From: Gliomastix tumulicola | Taxonomy: Eukaryota; Ascomycota; Sordariomycetes; Hypocreales; Bionectriaceae | Direction of reading: 5' to 3' | Assembly: GCA_001599755.1 (NCBI GenBank) | Contig: BCHX01000003.1 | Coordinates: 1,895,289 to 1,959,288, forward strand | Length of the DNA stretch: 64,000 nucleotides | Shown: positions 31,092 to 41,998 of the stretch, piece after piece | Numbering within the stretch: the stretch's first letter is position 1 | Layout: each line of letters begins with the position of its first letter | Translations under genes and position numbers: made by a program | Notes under the pieces: generated by a model | Databases searched by the model: none | The model's input: only the letters and a program-made list of their open reading frames with translations | Told to the model about the DNA's origin: nothing

Positions 31092-32908
31092 ATGGCTGAA
31101 ATCAAGCCTGACGTTAAGCACACCGAAGATGATGATGCAGTCACAGATCATCATCTGCTAGGGATGAAGCAGATGGAGACATCTCACCTGCTGGAATTAA
31201 CCGAAGAGGAGAAGGCGATCGAAAAGAAGCTTGTCAAGAGGATTGACTGGATTATTCTACCATTGATCCTCACGGTATATTTGCTGAACTGGATTGATAG
31301 GTCGGAGAGATGTCTCCCGGCAGTGTGCGCATAAATGGAGCTAACGCTATGGCAGGAATAACTACGCCTCAGCCCGCTTGGCTGGACTCGAGGAAGACCT
31401 CAATATGAACCTCTCGGAGTATCAGACGGGGCTCTCTATCCTTTTCGTTGGCTACATCCTCGGACAGATTCCCTCGAACCTGATGCTCAACTGGTTCGGT
31501 CGCCCGTCTTGGTACCTTGGTTTCTTCACCATTGCTTGGGGTCTGGTGTCTGCTTTGACTTCACTCGTCCAGAATTTTGCGGGCATTGTCGTCTGCAGAT
31601 TTATTCTCGGTTTCGTCGGTAGGCATTGCCAGTCTACTAGTTACCAAGTTGGATATTGACCTTGATTTCGCAGAGGCTCCATTCTTCCCAGGTGTTCTTT
31701 TCTATCTTTCGGTATGTTACTCCCTAATTTGACCCATTAGAAGTGAACTAACGCGTGACAGAAATGGTACACCAAGAAAGAGATGAACCTGCGCATGAGT
31801 ATCTTCTACTCGGGTGCAATGATTGCCGGGGCATTCGGCAACTTGATCGCTGCTGGTATTCTGGACGGGCTGGCAGGCGCCCGAGGATTGTCTGCTTGGC
31901 GTTGGCTGTACATCATCGAGGGGGCAGGTAGGTCATCACTACCAGTACGTTGTATTGGAAGGCTCATTGACTTTACTTAGTGACCGTGCTGGCCGGGATT
32001 GTCGTCTGCTTCTTCCTGCCAGACTTCCCGCAGAACTGGCGAGCACTCACACCAGAGATGAAGCACGTTGGTAAGAGCATACTGAATAACGAGGCCCGGG
32101 AACTAATGCTGACAATTTTGAAGCAAATAGACGACTTGCCCTCGAAGCGGCTGAAGTCGACACAGACGAAGAGGGTGCCGCTTCCCAACTCAAGGGCCTC
32201 AGGCTCTGTCTCAGTGACCCCAATGTCTGGATCCTGACATTGATCTACATGGGTCTGACCGGAGCACAAGGCTTTGGGTATTACTTCCCGACCTTGACCG
32301 GCACTCTCGGCTACGATCGCTTCGTCTCGCTGCTCCTCGTCGCGCCACCTCACGTCTTCATCACCATCTGGAGTTACGTCCACGGGATTGTCAGTGATCG
32401 CTTCTCAAGCCGTTACTGGTTCTGCCTCTACCCCACGATCATCGCCATTATCGGATTCATCACTTTCATGAATACCAACATTTTTGGGCCAAAGTATTTG
32501 ACTTTTTTCTTCATGATGTTTCTCATGAACATCAACGGCACATTATTCAGCTGGATCGCAGGCGTCGTGACCAGACCTCCAGCCAAGCGCGCCGCTGCTT
32601 ATGCTCTGATCAACTCGTTGGGTAACTCTGTCAGCATCTGGACGCCGTACACCTACTTGGACAATGAGTCGCCGTACTTTTACACAGGCATCGGGATCTG
32701 CGTCGGGCTCATCGGTGCGGCTGCCGTCCTCATGACACTTTTGCGTTTCCGACTCGAGCGCGAGAACAAGCGGTTGGCAAGACTGGAGAATGAGGATACC
32801 TCTCTGTCGCAGAAGGAGGTAGCGAAACTTGAGAGGACTGCGCAGGTTGAGGGCATCACATTGGCTGAGGCTCGAGCTCTGCAAAAGGGGTTCAGGTACA
32901 CGATCTAG
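31092..32908 (+). CDS. Dal5-like MFS transporter (anion:cation symporter type)
   Basis: Six exons: 31092-31300, 31356-31618, 31674-31711, 31762-31927, 31981-32070, 32124-32908. They join to 516 residues. The family is that of allantoate, nicotinate and pantothenate permeases: a cytoplasmic N-terminus, KLVKRIDWIILPLILTVYLL leading to NWIDRNNYASARLAGLEEDL, then GYILGQIPSNLMLN, RFILGFVEAPFFPGVLFYLS, MSIFYSGAMIAGAFGNL and the AWRWLYIIEGA block. About 12 membrane segments are expected at the plasma membrane. The first donor is GTCGGA, unusual, but the frame and protein motif support it. The gene converges on the 5-oxoprolinase gene with 140 bp between stops. The substrate is not readable from sequence; the neighbours suggest an organic nitrogen compound. 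Confidence 0.87.
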
Positions 32909-33048
32909 GGTTGGGCAGATGTACACGTGCTCGTTTTGACGACAATGGTGGTTTCAAAGCAGCGAGACACTGATATGGGTCTACGCCTCACGGGTTAGTT
33001 GGCATCATTCATCATACGTGGAAAATCTCTAATTGCTATAACAGCTAA

Positions 33049-36000
33049 CTAGTTCGACGCTTGCTGTGCCCGTTCGTACTCCCTCAAACTACCATTTGCC
33101 CTGGGTATCGGGGCACTGTACTCTCCATTGTGATGTCCATTGACGCCATTTGTGCCGTTCGTGTGTCCATTCGACAGCCCATTCACTCCGTTCGTAGTAG
33201 CCCCTCCCACCGGGCCGTAGCCACCACCGCCAGGAGTGCAGAGCATGATGTGATCTCCTGCCTTCACGTCGATCTCCTTGCCGCCTCCCACGTTGATCCA
33301 CCTCAGGCTTCCGTCCTTCATCTTGCGGCCGAGGTAGTTGACGCCTCGGGCGGCATCCTCGCCTCCTGCCATACCGTACGGACTTGTCACGCGACGCTGG
33401 GAGAGCACGGACGCGTGGCAGGGCTCTGTGAAGATGACCTCGCGGATGACACCATCACCGCCCTTCCACTGTCCGTTGCCGCCCGAGCCAGGTCGGAGAC
33501 GGAACTGGTTGAGCACAACGGGATACCGCTTCTCCATGATCTCGGGATCTGTGATCTTGGTGTTGGTCATGTGCACATGGCTACCACTGTATCCGTGCCA
33601 GCCGGGGCCTGCGCCACAGCCTCCAGCAATGGTCTCGCCATAGCCGTAGCCGGGGATGAACTGCCTCGTCTCCTTGTCCCAGCCGCCGACGCCGAACGAC
33701 AGGATGTTCATGCAGCCGTGGCTAGCAGCACAGGCCCGGAACGCCTTGAGGACGACGTCGGTGATGCGCTGCGAGGTGAGCGGGTTTCCGGCGCAGACCG
33801 CCGCGTTGCTGGAGGGGTTGAGGATGGTGCCCTCGGGCACGATGACGGTGACGGGCTCCATGCAGCCTTCGTTGAGAGGAATATCCGTGCCCACGAGGCA
33901 GCGGAGAACATAGAGGATGGCGGAGTGCGTGATAGCCAGAGGGGCGTTGAAGCAGTTGAAAGACTCCAGACCCGTTCCGGTGAAATCAAACGTCGCCTCT
34001 CCCTTCTCCTCGTCAATCGAGATCGACAGCTGAATAGGGCTGCCGTCGTCTTGGTAGTCGATGGCCTTGAGGGGCAGCTCGCCAGCAAACTTCTTCGCCG
34101 TGGCCCTCAGCAAATCGCGCACGGCAACCTCGGCCGTCTTCTTGACGGCTCGCATGTAGAAGAGCACCGTGTCACGCTGGTACTCCTCGAAGAGGCCGTT
34201 GATCAGGTTGATGCCCTTCTGGTTCGCTGCCACCTGGGCCTTGAGATCCGCGATGTTGTCGTGGATTCGTCGCGACGGGCTGCATCCCGGGTACGAGCCG
34301 GGGACGTCGATGAAGTGGTGCTGCACACCTTCGTCGTCAAACTTGCCCTGGGAGATGATCTTCCACTGCTCGAAGGCAACGCCTTCCTGGTACAGCTCGA
34401 CGGAATCCGAAGGCATGGACCCGGGTGCGATACCTCCGATCTCGGCGTGGTGGGCGCGAGCAGCGACGAAGAAGTCAATGTGCTGGCCAGTGCTGTCAAA
34501 GACGGGCGAGATCAGGGTGATATCGGGCAGATGCGTTCCACCAGCAGCAGGATGGTTCGTGGCGATCACATCGCCAGGATGCAGGTTGCCCTCCCAGTGC
34601 TTCATGGCGATCTTGACGGCGCGAGACATGGACCCGAGATGCACGGGGACGTGCGGCGCGTTTGCCGTGAGTGATCCCTCGCCGTCGAAGATGGCACAGG
34701 AAAAGTCGAGTCGCTCCTTGACGTTGGTGCTGATGGAGATCTTCTGCAGTGTGCGGCCCATGTCCTCCGCGATGCTCATGAAGCGGTTGCCAAAGATGGC
34801 TAGCTGGATGGGATCAATCACCTCGGCATTGACAGAGGTATCCTTACCACCAAGGTCTAGGTCGATCACAACGTGGCGCTCGAGGATGGTCGCTCGTGCC
34901 GAGGGCGTGACAAGAATCGTCTGCGTGTTGTCGAGGATGATGGCAGGGCCGCTGACGGTGGTGCCAGGCTGGAACTTATCGAGCGCGAGTATAGGCGTCG
35001 ATCGCCATCCGCCCTGGAAGTACACATTCTTGGACGCCGATGACTGGAGATCAGCAGCGGCCTGGTTGATGTTCTGCAGGTCGTCCTGGAAAGACCGTTC
35101 CTGAAGGCGCAGACTCGATCCGCTGGCTCGGACCCGGGCATCATCCACGAGAACCTTTCTCGATTCATCGATGAAGCTGAACTCTCGCAGGTGCACCTCG
35201 GTGAACCTCTTGAGGACGGAGACGCTCGAGTCCTCCGAGGAGACGGGGATCATGAGCTGGCTGTCGGAGCCCTGGTACCGCATGTTGAGGAACCTCTCCG
35301 TCTGGATGGAGGAGCTCGCGATACCTTGCACTGAAAGAGCCTCTTCAGCCTCGGCAGCCAGAGCCCCAAGCCGATCTCCAAAGTGCTTCTCCGTCTCTGC
35401 CTCGTATGTCTTGGAAGATGGCTCCTGCTTCTCCTCGACAACATCGGCAAGGGCAATGCCGTAGGCCGACAAGATGGACGAGTATTTGTGAACGACAACC
35501 CGGCGAATTCCAAGGGCTTGCGCAATATCACAGGCGTGCTGACCACCAGCACCGCCAAAGGAGGCCAGGTTGTGGGATGCCGTGTCGAAGCCGCGCGTGT
35601 CTGTGAGTGCGCGGATAGGCTTGGACATGTTGATGTTGGCGACTTGCAGGAAGCCCAGGGCAACCTCCTCGACGGTCATCTCGGGTCGAGCGCCGCGAAT
35701 CTCTTGGTTGATCGTCTCGGTCAACTCGATGAACTTCTTGCGAGTGACGTGCGCACCCAGAGGCTGGTCCTCATTGGGGCCGAAGATCTTGGGGAAAGTC
35801 TCCGGTAGGATACGTCCAAGGACGAGGTTGGCGTCAGTCACTGTGAGAGGGCCGCCCTTGAGGTAGCAAGCCGGGCCGGGATGCGCACCAGCCGACTCAG
35901 GACCGACAACGAAAAGCCCGTTGCGGAAGAAGAGAATAGAACCACCACCGGCAGCGACAGTGTTGATGTCGAGCTGCGGACAGTTGATGTGAACACCCGC

Positions 36001-37114
36001 GGTAACCGAGTTGGTGATGTGTTCGTATGAGCCGCCGTAACGCGAGACATCAGTCGACGTTCCTCCCATGTCGAAGCCAATCACAGGCTTGGGCTCGACC
36101 TGCTCAAAGCATGTGCGGGCGAACCCAACGACACCGCCGGCAGGGCCAGACAGGATAGCCCGCAGACCGCTGAACTTGTCGTAACTGACCAGTCCGCCGT
36201 CAGACTGCATGAACTCGATGCGTGTCTGCTTCTCAGAGCCGGTCTTGAAACCGCTGAGGAAGCCGTTGATGTAGTCCTTGGTGATGGGAGTCAGGTAAGC
36301 GTCTGCTGTCGTTGAGTAGGCACGGTTGACCAGCTTGATGACCGGCAGAAGCGCATGTGACAGAGAAACGTTGTCGAAGCCAATCTTTGCAGCCAGTTGG
36401 CCCACGCGCTTTTCGTGTTCTTGGTAGTTGTAGCCGTGGATGAGGCAGACAGCGATACTCCGAAAGCCCTCCGCGAAGAGTGACTCGAGTTGAGCTGTGA
36501 CAGCGGAATCGTCCAAGGGCTTGAGGACACGGAAGACCTCGCCCGTCACGCCAGCCTTGACCTCGGCGCCGTCTATCCTCTCTGTAAAACTCCGCTCCAG
36601 AGGATCCTCAGCATAGGCCTCCTGCGTGACGCGCTCATCCACCTCAACGACCTTGTCGTAAAGAGCGCCAGGTTTCCTGACGTTCAGGTCGAAGAGGTTG
36701 GGGCGCGTCTGATCGCCAATCACACCCAGGTCACCGAAGCCCTTGGTGATCAAGAGAGCACACTTGCTGCCCTTGCGTTCCAAGAGAGCGTTGGTTGCTA
36801 CCGTCGTGCCCATGCGGATCACGGCAACGCCTGTGGTGTCTAGAGGCTCGCCTCGAGGGATCTCGCAGCCTCGGACGTGCTCGAGAACCCTTCTGATACC
36901 CTCGATGGTGGCATCTTGGTAGTTGCTGGGGTCGACAGAGAGGAGCTTGAAGTAGTAGTCCTGCTGGCCGGGAATGATTGCCAGCACGTCGGTGAACGTG
37001 CCACCCCGGTCTGTCTAGCCGTTAGCATATCACGACCTGATAGACTCGTAGAAACAAGAGGAGGTCGATGGACTTACCAATGGCAATCGTGACGCCGGAC
37101 GATGGGGGCTGCAT
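33049..37114 (-). CDS. 5-oxoprolinase (ATP-dependent, HyuA-HyuB fusion)
   Basis: Two exons on the minus strand: 37114-37078 (37 bases) and 37010-33049, giving 1332 residues. The first exon supplies MQPPSSGVTIAID and the second continues RGGTFTDV, the ATP-binding loop of the family; without the short exon this motif would be cut. The HyuA half has MGTTVATNALLERKG, GFDMGGTSTDVSR and AAGGGS; the HyuB half has HPGDVIATNHPAAGGTHLPD and AHHAEIGG, which carry metal and active-site residues. The enzyme hydrolyses the lactam of 5-oxoproline to glutamate using ATP, in the cytosol. The length is normal, plus a C-terminal Asn/Gly-rich tail (NGVNGLSNGHTNGTNG) that is not part of the fold. It shares a promoter region with the second MFS gene. 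A hydantoin-type substrate cannot be excluded. Confidence 0.92.
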
Positions 37115-37922
37115 GGTGCAAGGCTGTCCTTCTGTTTTCCTTCTGTGATACCGAGCTCAGCGGCGATGCTCTGAGGCCATCACTCGCGGATAAAGGAGGA
37201 CAACGGCCGCATTTTCAATGCATCACCAAACATCGTGATAGATGCTGATGGGTCCCTGAAACGGAGTCCGATACCCGCAGCGAGTGTCCGTGTTAGCCAC
37301 GAGCGCCCATCAGCAGGCTGTGGGGAGGGGATGCACTTGTCAGGGGACGCGCATCAACGCGACCGTCGATTCGAGTTGCCTCGGACTGCAGCCGTTATCG
37401 CACTTATCGCCACGGCTATAGACGACTCCACGGCACTATCACCATGTCAGTCCTGCCAAGGGCCCCGATACTGGCATATCTTCCCACTTAGCACCATGGA
37501 GCTTCATGACTCGGACTTTCTATCGGTGGAGTGCAGCAGGGACAGTTCCGGCAACGGGTCTGGGATCAAGGCTCGTCGTTTCGACCTGCCTTGTCTTAAA
37601 ATGCTATCACGCGCCATCTTACCGAGCGTCCGCGCCCAGGACGCAAACTATCTCCTCGCGTTCCACACAGAATCCGGGGACATGGAGATAAGGGGCGACG
37701 GCCTAGAACCTTGGTTCGTGATCAATTTGCCTTTGTGATACATCCTCGTGTCACCTTGATAACGGCCTCCGGGGGTATAAGATCCGTGCTGTCGGGATCG
37801 TCCATCCCAGTGTCACGCATCATCATCATCATCACCTCACGCATCATCATCTCACGCATCCATCTATCCTTGATCAAGTCTACTGCCTTACCACAGTTGC
37901 CCATTCATTCACATACCCAAAG
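37115..37922. promoter_or_regulatory. divergent promoter, 5-oxoprolinase / second MFS
   Basis: This 808-bp region separates the two start codons. It contains CGGAGTCCG at 37262-37270, 148 bases before the oxoprolinase ATG, a palindrome of the kind Zn2Cys6 dimers bind. Further CGGACT half-sites lie at 37381 and 37512, and a TATAA at 37776 is 147 bases before the MFS ATG. A CATCATCAT microsatellite lies at about 37815-37860. Confidence 0.5.
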
Positions 37923-39648
37923 ATGGCCGACGAAAAGTCCAAGGACCCTGAGAGTGTCCGTCCTACCGACGTCACCGACACGCCTGTCGACGTCGGCAAG
38001 ATGGACAACGCGTCGGTGCCTCTGGACGAGGCCGCCATGTTCATCGCTGCCCATGCCGACTACCCTCCCATGACGCCCGAGATGGAGAAGAGGATCAAGA
38101 AGAAGCTTGACGCCTGGCTGATCCCTCTCGGCGTCTTCACCACCACGCTGGCTGCCGTCGACAAGGTCCAGTTGTCCACGGCTGCCTTGTACGATTTCCG
38201 CGAGGACAACCACCTGACTGGCTCTGAGTTCAGCTGGCTGGGCAGTATCCTTTCTGTCGGGGTAAGTTACGCCTGAGAGTTTTGGTGTCGTTGAGCGAGA
38301 CTGACCATTACAGCAACTCTTTGGCCTCTTCCTGACGCCCTATGTCCTGCAACGCGTTCCCCCTGGACGGCTGCTCTGCTACGGCGGTATCGTCTGGTCG
38401 AGCTTGACCCTGCTGTACGCTGCCTGCTCGTCTTGGGGCGCCTTCATGGCCCTCCGATTCCTGCTCGGACTTGCCGAAGCCGTCATCTTCCCGTCCTTGA
38501 CCATGATTGTCCAGTCCTTCTACACCAAAGCTGAGCAGCCAGGCCGCAATGCCAGTCAGTTGTGACTCATCCTCCTCCTCTTGCATCGAACAAGTGCTAA
38601 CCAGACAACAGTCATGTTTGCCTACTTCTCGTCCATCTTCAACGGCTTCTTCGCCTACCTCGTCGGACGCATCCCGGATTCTGCTCCTCTCGGGCGATGG
38701 CAGTACCTCTACCTCCTGACCGGCACCATCAACATCCTGTGGTCCATCTTCCTCTACTTCACGCTCCCCGACAACCCGATGAACGCCCACTTCCTGACGG
38801 ACGAGGAGAAATACTACGCCACCAGACGTCTAGCGCAGAACCGCACTGGCCTGGCCACTGAAGACGCCGTCTGGAGGTGGGACCAGGCTCGCGAGGCTCT
38901 CCTCGATATCAAGGTCTGGCTTGTCTTCTTCTTCAACATCGCCATCAACGTCCCCAACGGCGGACTCGTCACCTTTGGCTCCATCATCATCAAGGGTCTC
39001 GGGTTCAGTGCCCTGGAGTCGAGCCTGCTGACCATGCCCTTTGGCGTGTTCTGCACCTTTGGCGCGTGGGTGTTTGGCTTCCTCGCTGGCAGGTGGCACA
39101 ACCGCCGTACTATCGTCGCTGCCCTTGCCTGCATCCTGCCGGTTATCGGCACGGGCATGGTCTACGGGATCCCGCGATCCGTCGTACCGGCGCAGATGGT
39201 CGGTCTGTACCTGATGTATGGCTACTGGCGTAAGTTTCCTCCACCATACCATACCATACCATACCACCCGGCAACCGCAGTATTCTAACTCGAAGCAGCC
39301 CCCTACGTCGTCTTCATCTCCCTGCCCCAAGCCAACACCAGCGGCCGCACCAAAAAGGCCGTCGTCTTCGCCATGGTCAACATCGGCTACGCGACGGGCA
39401 ACCTCCTCGGGCCCCAGACCTTCCGCGCCAACCAGGCTCCCGCCTACACGGGCGGCGTCATCGCGATGCTCTCGTGCTTCTGCGTGGCCATCCTCATCGC
39501 GCTCACGTACTTCGTCGTGTGCGTGTTCGAGAACCGCAGGCGCGATCGTCTCTTTGGCAAGCCCGAGCTCGTCCGCGACGAAAGTGGTGAGGGTTTCGGG
39601 GACATCTCTGATATGAAGCAGCAGGAGTCGTTCCGATATACGCACTAA
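37923..39648 (+). CDS. MFS transporter, anion:cation symporter type
   Basis: Four exons: 37923-38261, 38314-38554, 38612-39229, 39299-39648, joining to 515 residues. A hydrophilic N-terminus precedes about 12 predicted membrane segments. Family blocks include LIPLGVFTTTLAAVDKVQLS, SWLGSILSVGQLFGLFLTPY, RFLLGLAEAVIFPSLTMIV, GRWQYLYLLTGTIN and NIGYATGNLLGPQTFRA. It differs clearly from the first MFS gene and has a shorter loop between the halves. The third intron contains a CCATA microsatellite (about 39243-39267). It shares a promoter with 5-oxoprolinase and converges on the amine oxidase gene, so it probably imports the substrate of this cluster or exports a product; the substrate is unknown. 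Confidence 0.87.
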
Positions 39649-40028
39649 GGTGGTCACTTACTACTACCTGCCTATATTTGGAAGAAGATTATCGCATGTA
39701 GCAGTTTCGCAGACTTGGAATCACAATCATCTTATTTCATAACGTTGCATAATCCCGAGGATGAAGCATGTCAGTAATTGTACGCATCAGTGCAGTAGTC
39801 AGAGAGTCCCTCTTGTAGCAAGGCATATGCGAAAAAGCCTTCATCAAGCATTCTTCAAGGTGTTTTGTTGAATGGAGGACATGATTTCCAGGACCTTCCT
39901 GCCATGTCTCTAAGACAAATGGCAGGTAAGCTTACTGTTAGCAAGTTAGCATGCTTTCTCTAGGTACTAGACATGGGACAGATGAAATCAGATAGATTTA
40001 GTAGGTCTCTTCTTCATTGTAAACTCAG
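39649..40028. other. shared 3' region of two convergent genes
   Basis: 380 bp between the stops of the second MFS gene and the amine oxidase gene. No gene is visible; transcript ends of both strands should lie here. Confidence 0.5.
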
Positions 40029-41342
40029 CTATAGCTTCGACTTGACTTGCGTCTCTTGACTCAGATCATATGGCTCGCCCACCCGCCAACTAACATTATC
40101 GTTGCTCCCAGACACATTCTTCCACTGCCACCGCGACTCGGTCTGCTCGCCCTCCTCAATCACCTTCTTGATCCACTGTCCCGCAAGCGGCAGCATCTTG
40201 AACGCCGTCCCAGAGTCGCCCGACGCCACGACAACGCCCTTCTTTCCAGGCAGGTTATCAATGATGTACGCAGAGTCGCGCGTGTCAGCCACCCAGCACA
40301 TGTGCTGGTTGATCAGCGGCCGCTCGGCGAGCGAGGGCAGCGTCTCACGCAGGATCTTGCGGATGGCCTCCTCGTCGTGCGCAGGGATGAAGGAGCTGTC
40401 CTTGGGGGGCAAGGAGACCTTCTTCTCGTTGTAGTTGGTGATCCCCGCACCCGAGGGGCAGAGTTTCAGGAGGCCTGTCCTCGGATCGGGCTCGAAGAAG
40501 AAGCCCAGGTCTCGGGCGTACGTGACGGGGATTCCGCGAAGCTTCGCCGCCTCCGAGGGCGTGAGCTGGACATGGGCCACGGCGAATGCCTTGGCCGTGA
40601 TTTGGGGAGCCAGTTCGGGGATCACCTGGGCCACCTCGGCACCGAGAGCAACCACGACGACATCGGCTGTGAACAGCTTTCCGGAGGCAGAATAGGCGCC
40701 TACACACACGTCCCCTTCCCAGGCCAACCGCTCCACGCCATCACCCAGCCGAAACTTCACACCCAGCTCACAGCAGGCCGAGTAGACAGCGTGCATCGAG
40801 TCTGTGGCATGAGCCCAGCCGGCCAGGCTGTTGAAGTAGCCACGCCACTCCATCGGCCCGTCAAAAGCGGGAGCGACACTACGGATGTCCTCCCGGCTGT
40901 TCAGAGGCTTGATGCGTCCGGCCCAGGCGGCACGCTTCGAGATGTTGCTGAGGGACTTGGCCAGTGTCTTCTTTGACTTTTCAGGGGCGTTGGCCGAGTT
41001 GGCCAGCAGGTAGCCAACTTGGTGGTAGTAAGGGCTAAAGAGAGGGTTCTCTTGCCAGAGTCTGATCGCCTCCTGTTTGGACATTAGTCCAACTGGGATC
41101 AGTACACACAAAAGTGTTGAGAGTTGGCTTACCAGAGCCAGTTCGGCATACCACGGACTCTCATCTTCAGCCCGGATGATCTTGTTCAGGTCATGGCCGG
41201 CAGAGCTGTTTGAAGGGAGGAAGGGGCTCTTGTCGATGACAGTGACATTGGTATATCCCGACTTGGCCAGATGATAGGCCGTGGATAGGCCAAAGGTCCC
41301 ACCTCCGACGATAAGGACGCGTTTGGAGTTTCCGCTGGACAT
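40029..41342 (-). CDS. FAD amine oxidase, amadoriase / saccharopine-oxidase family
   Basis: The open frame from ATG 41342 is 437 codons, but a 60-bp in-frame intron at 41073-41132 (GTAAGC..GACTAATG..AACAG) interrupts a conserved helix. Splicing gives 417 residues joining ELAL to EAIRLW. The N-terminus has the VLIVGGGTFGLSTAYHL dinucleotide fold and the SAGHDLNKII motif of fructosyl-amino-acid oxidases; the C-terminus has MCWVADT, whose Cys (about 329) matches the residue that binds FAD covalently in that family, then IIDNLP and GDSGTAFKMLPLAG. These enzymes oxidise secondary amines such as Amadori compounds or saccharopine, releasing H2O2. The C-terminus has no clear SKL-type peroxisome signal (it ends VKSKL, so a weak PTS1 is possible). 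It is divergent from the Zn2Cys6 gene. The exact substrate is open. Confidence 0.88.
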   Translation of the reverse strand: MSSGNSKRVLIVGGGTFGLSTAYHLAKSGYTNVTVIDKSPFLPSNSSAGHDLNKIIRAEDESPWYAELALVSQLSTLLCVLIPVGLMSKQEAIRLWQENPLFSPYYHQVGYLLANSANAPEKSKKTLAKSLSNISKRAAWAGRIKPLNSREDIRSVAPAFDGPMEWRGYFNSLAGWAHATDSMHAVYSACCELGVKFRLGDGVERLAWEGDVCVGAYSASGKLFTADVVVVALGAEVAQVIPELAPQITAKAFAVAHVQLTPSEAAKLRGIPVTYARDLGFFFEPDPRTGLLKLCPSGAGITNYNEKKVSLPPKDSSFIPAHDEEAIRKILRETLPSLAERPLINQHMCWVADTRDSAYIIDNLPGKKGVVVASGDSGTAFKMLPLAGQWIKKVIEEGEQTESRWQWKNVSGSNDNVSWRVGEPYDLSQETQVKSKL

Positions 41343-41998
41343 GACGAGATCGTTGGGTTGCGGCGACTATATCGAGCGAGCCGGAATCCGTGGGCGAGTG
41401 CCCCCGAAGCTGAAGCAGTAGCTGGTTATATCTATCTATGTTCGCGATTGAAGCTCACGTCATTATCCGCATCGGAGAGTATTGGCTGACTGGCTCACGT
41501 GATTCCGTATCCGACGTGCATATGAAGGCAGCTCGAAGCGAGGAGGTGTGGCAGCGACCCACCACGTATGTCCTAGGTTCTACTAGCATGTTCTTGCTAT
41601 AGAGATACCAAGGCACGGTTAGCGGGTCGAGAACCCCAATGAGATACCGCTTACAATCATAGTTAGCCTTGGTTATAGTCATATCTCCACGACTCAGGCG
41701 AAAGGACCCCCTCGCTCCTCGTCTCCCCCACAGAGATAAGACTATCATACCCGGTTCGCCCCAGCCGACATCGGCAGGGTCCATATAGGACCCAACTCGC
41801 CCCTCTCGCCGGGCCAGACGCGTCTTTCTTCCAACTCAAGCACAGACCCGAATATACAGACGTTCCTGTCGTTTCGACCTTCCCCGGACTGCAGGCTACA
41901 CAACCAACACCACCCAGGCCCCTAGATCGCCCGAAGCAACCGTGACTCACTCACCCGCCTGCATTCGGTCCACGTCACGTGCAGCATGAGGAGGCGCG
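41343..41998. promoter_or_regulatory. divergent promoter, amine oxidase / Zn2Cys6 regulator
   Basis: 656 bp between start codons. CGGAATCCG at 41382-41390 is the same CGGANTCCG palindrome as in the oxoprolinase promoter, 40 bases from the oxidase ATG. Another CGGACT lies at 41885. If the regulator binds these sites, it would control its neighbour and itself. Confidence 0.45.

Noticed and set aside
33061..34674. Open plus-strand frame of 537 codons inside the oxoprolinase gene
   Set aside because: Antisense shadow of a conserved coding sequence; its residues follow the codon pattern of the opposite strand and no family is recognisable.
37381..41894. CGGACTGCAG shared by the two divergent cluster promoters
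   Set aside because: With about 800 and 650 bp compared on both strands, roughly one shared 10-mer is expected by chance; only the palindrome was kept.
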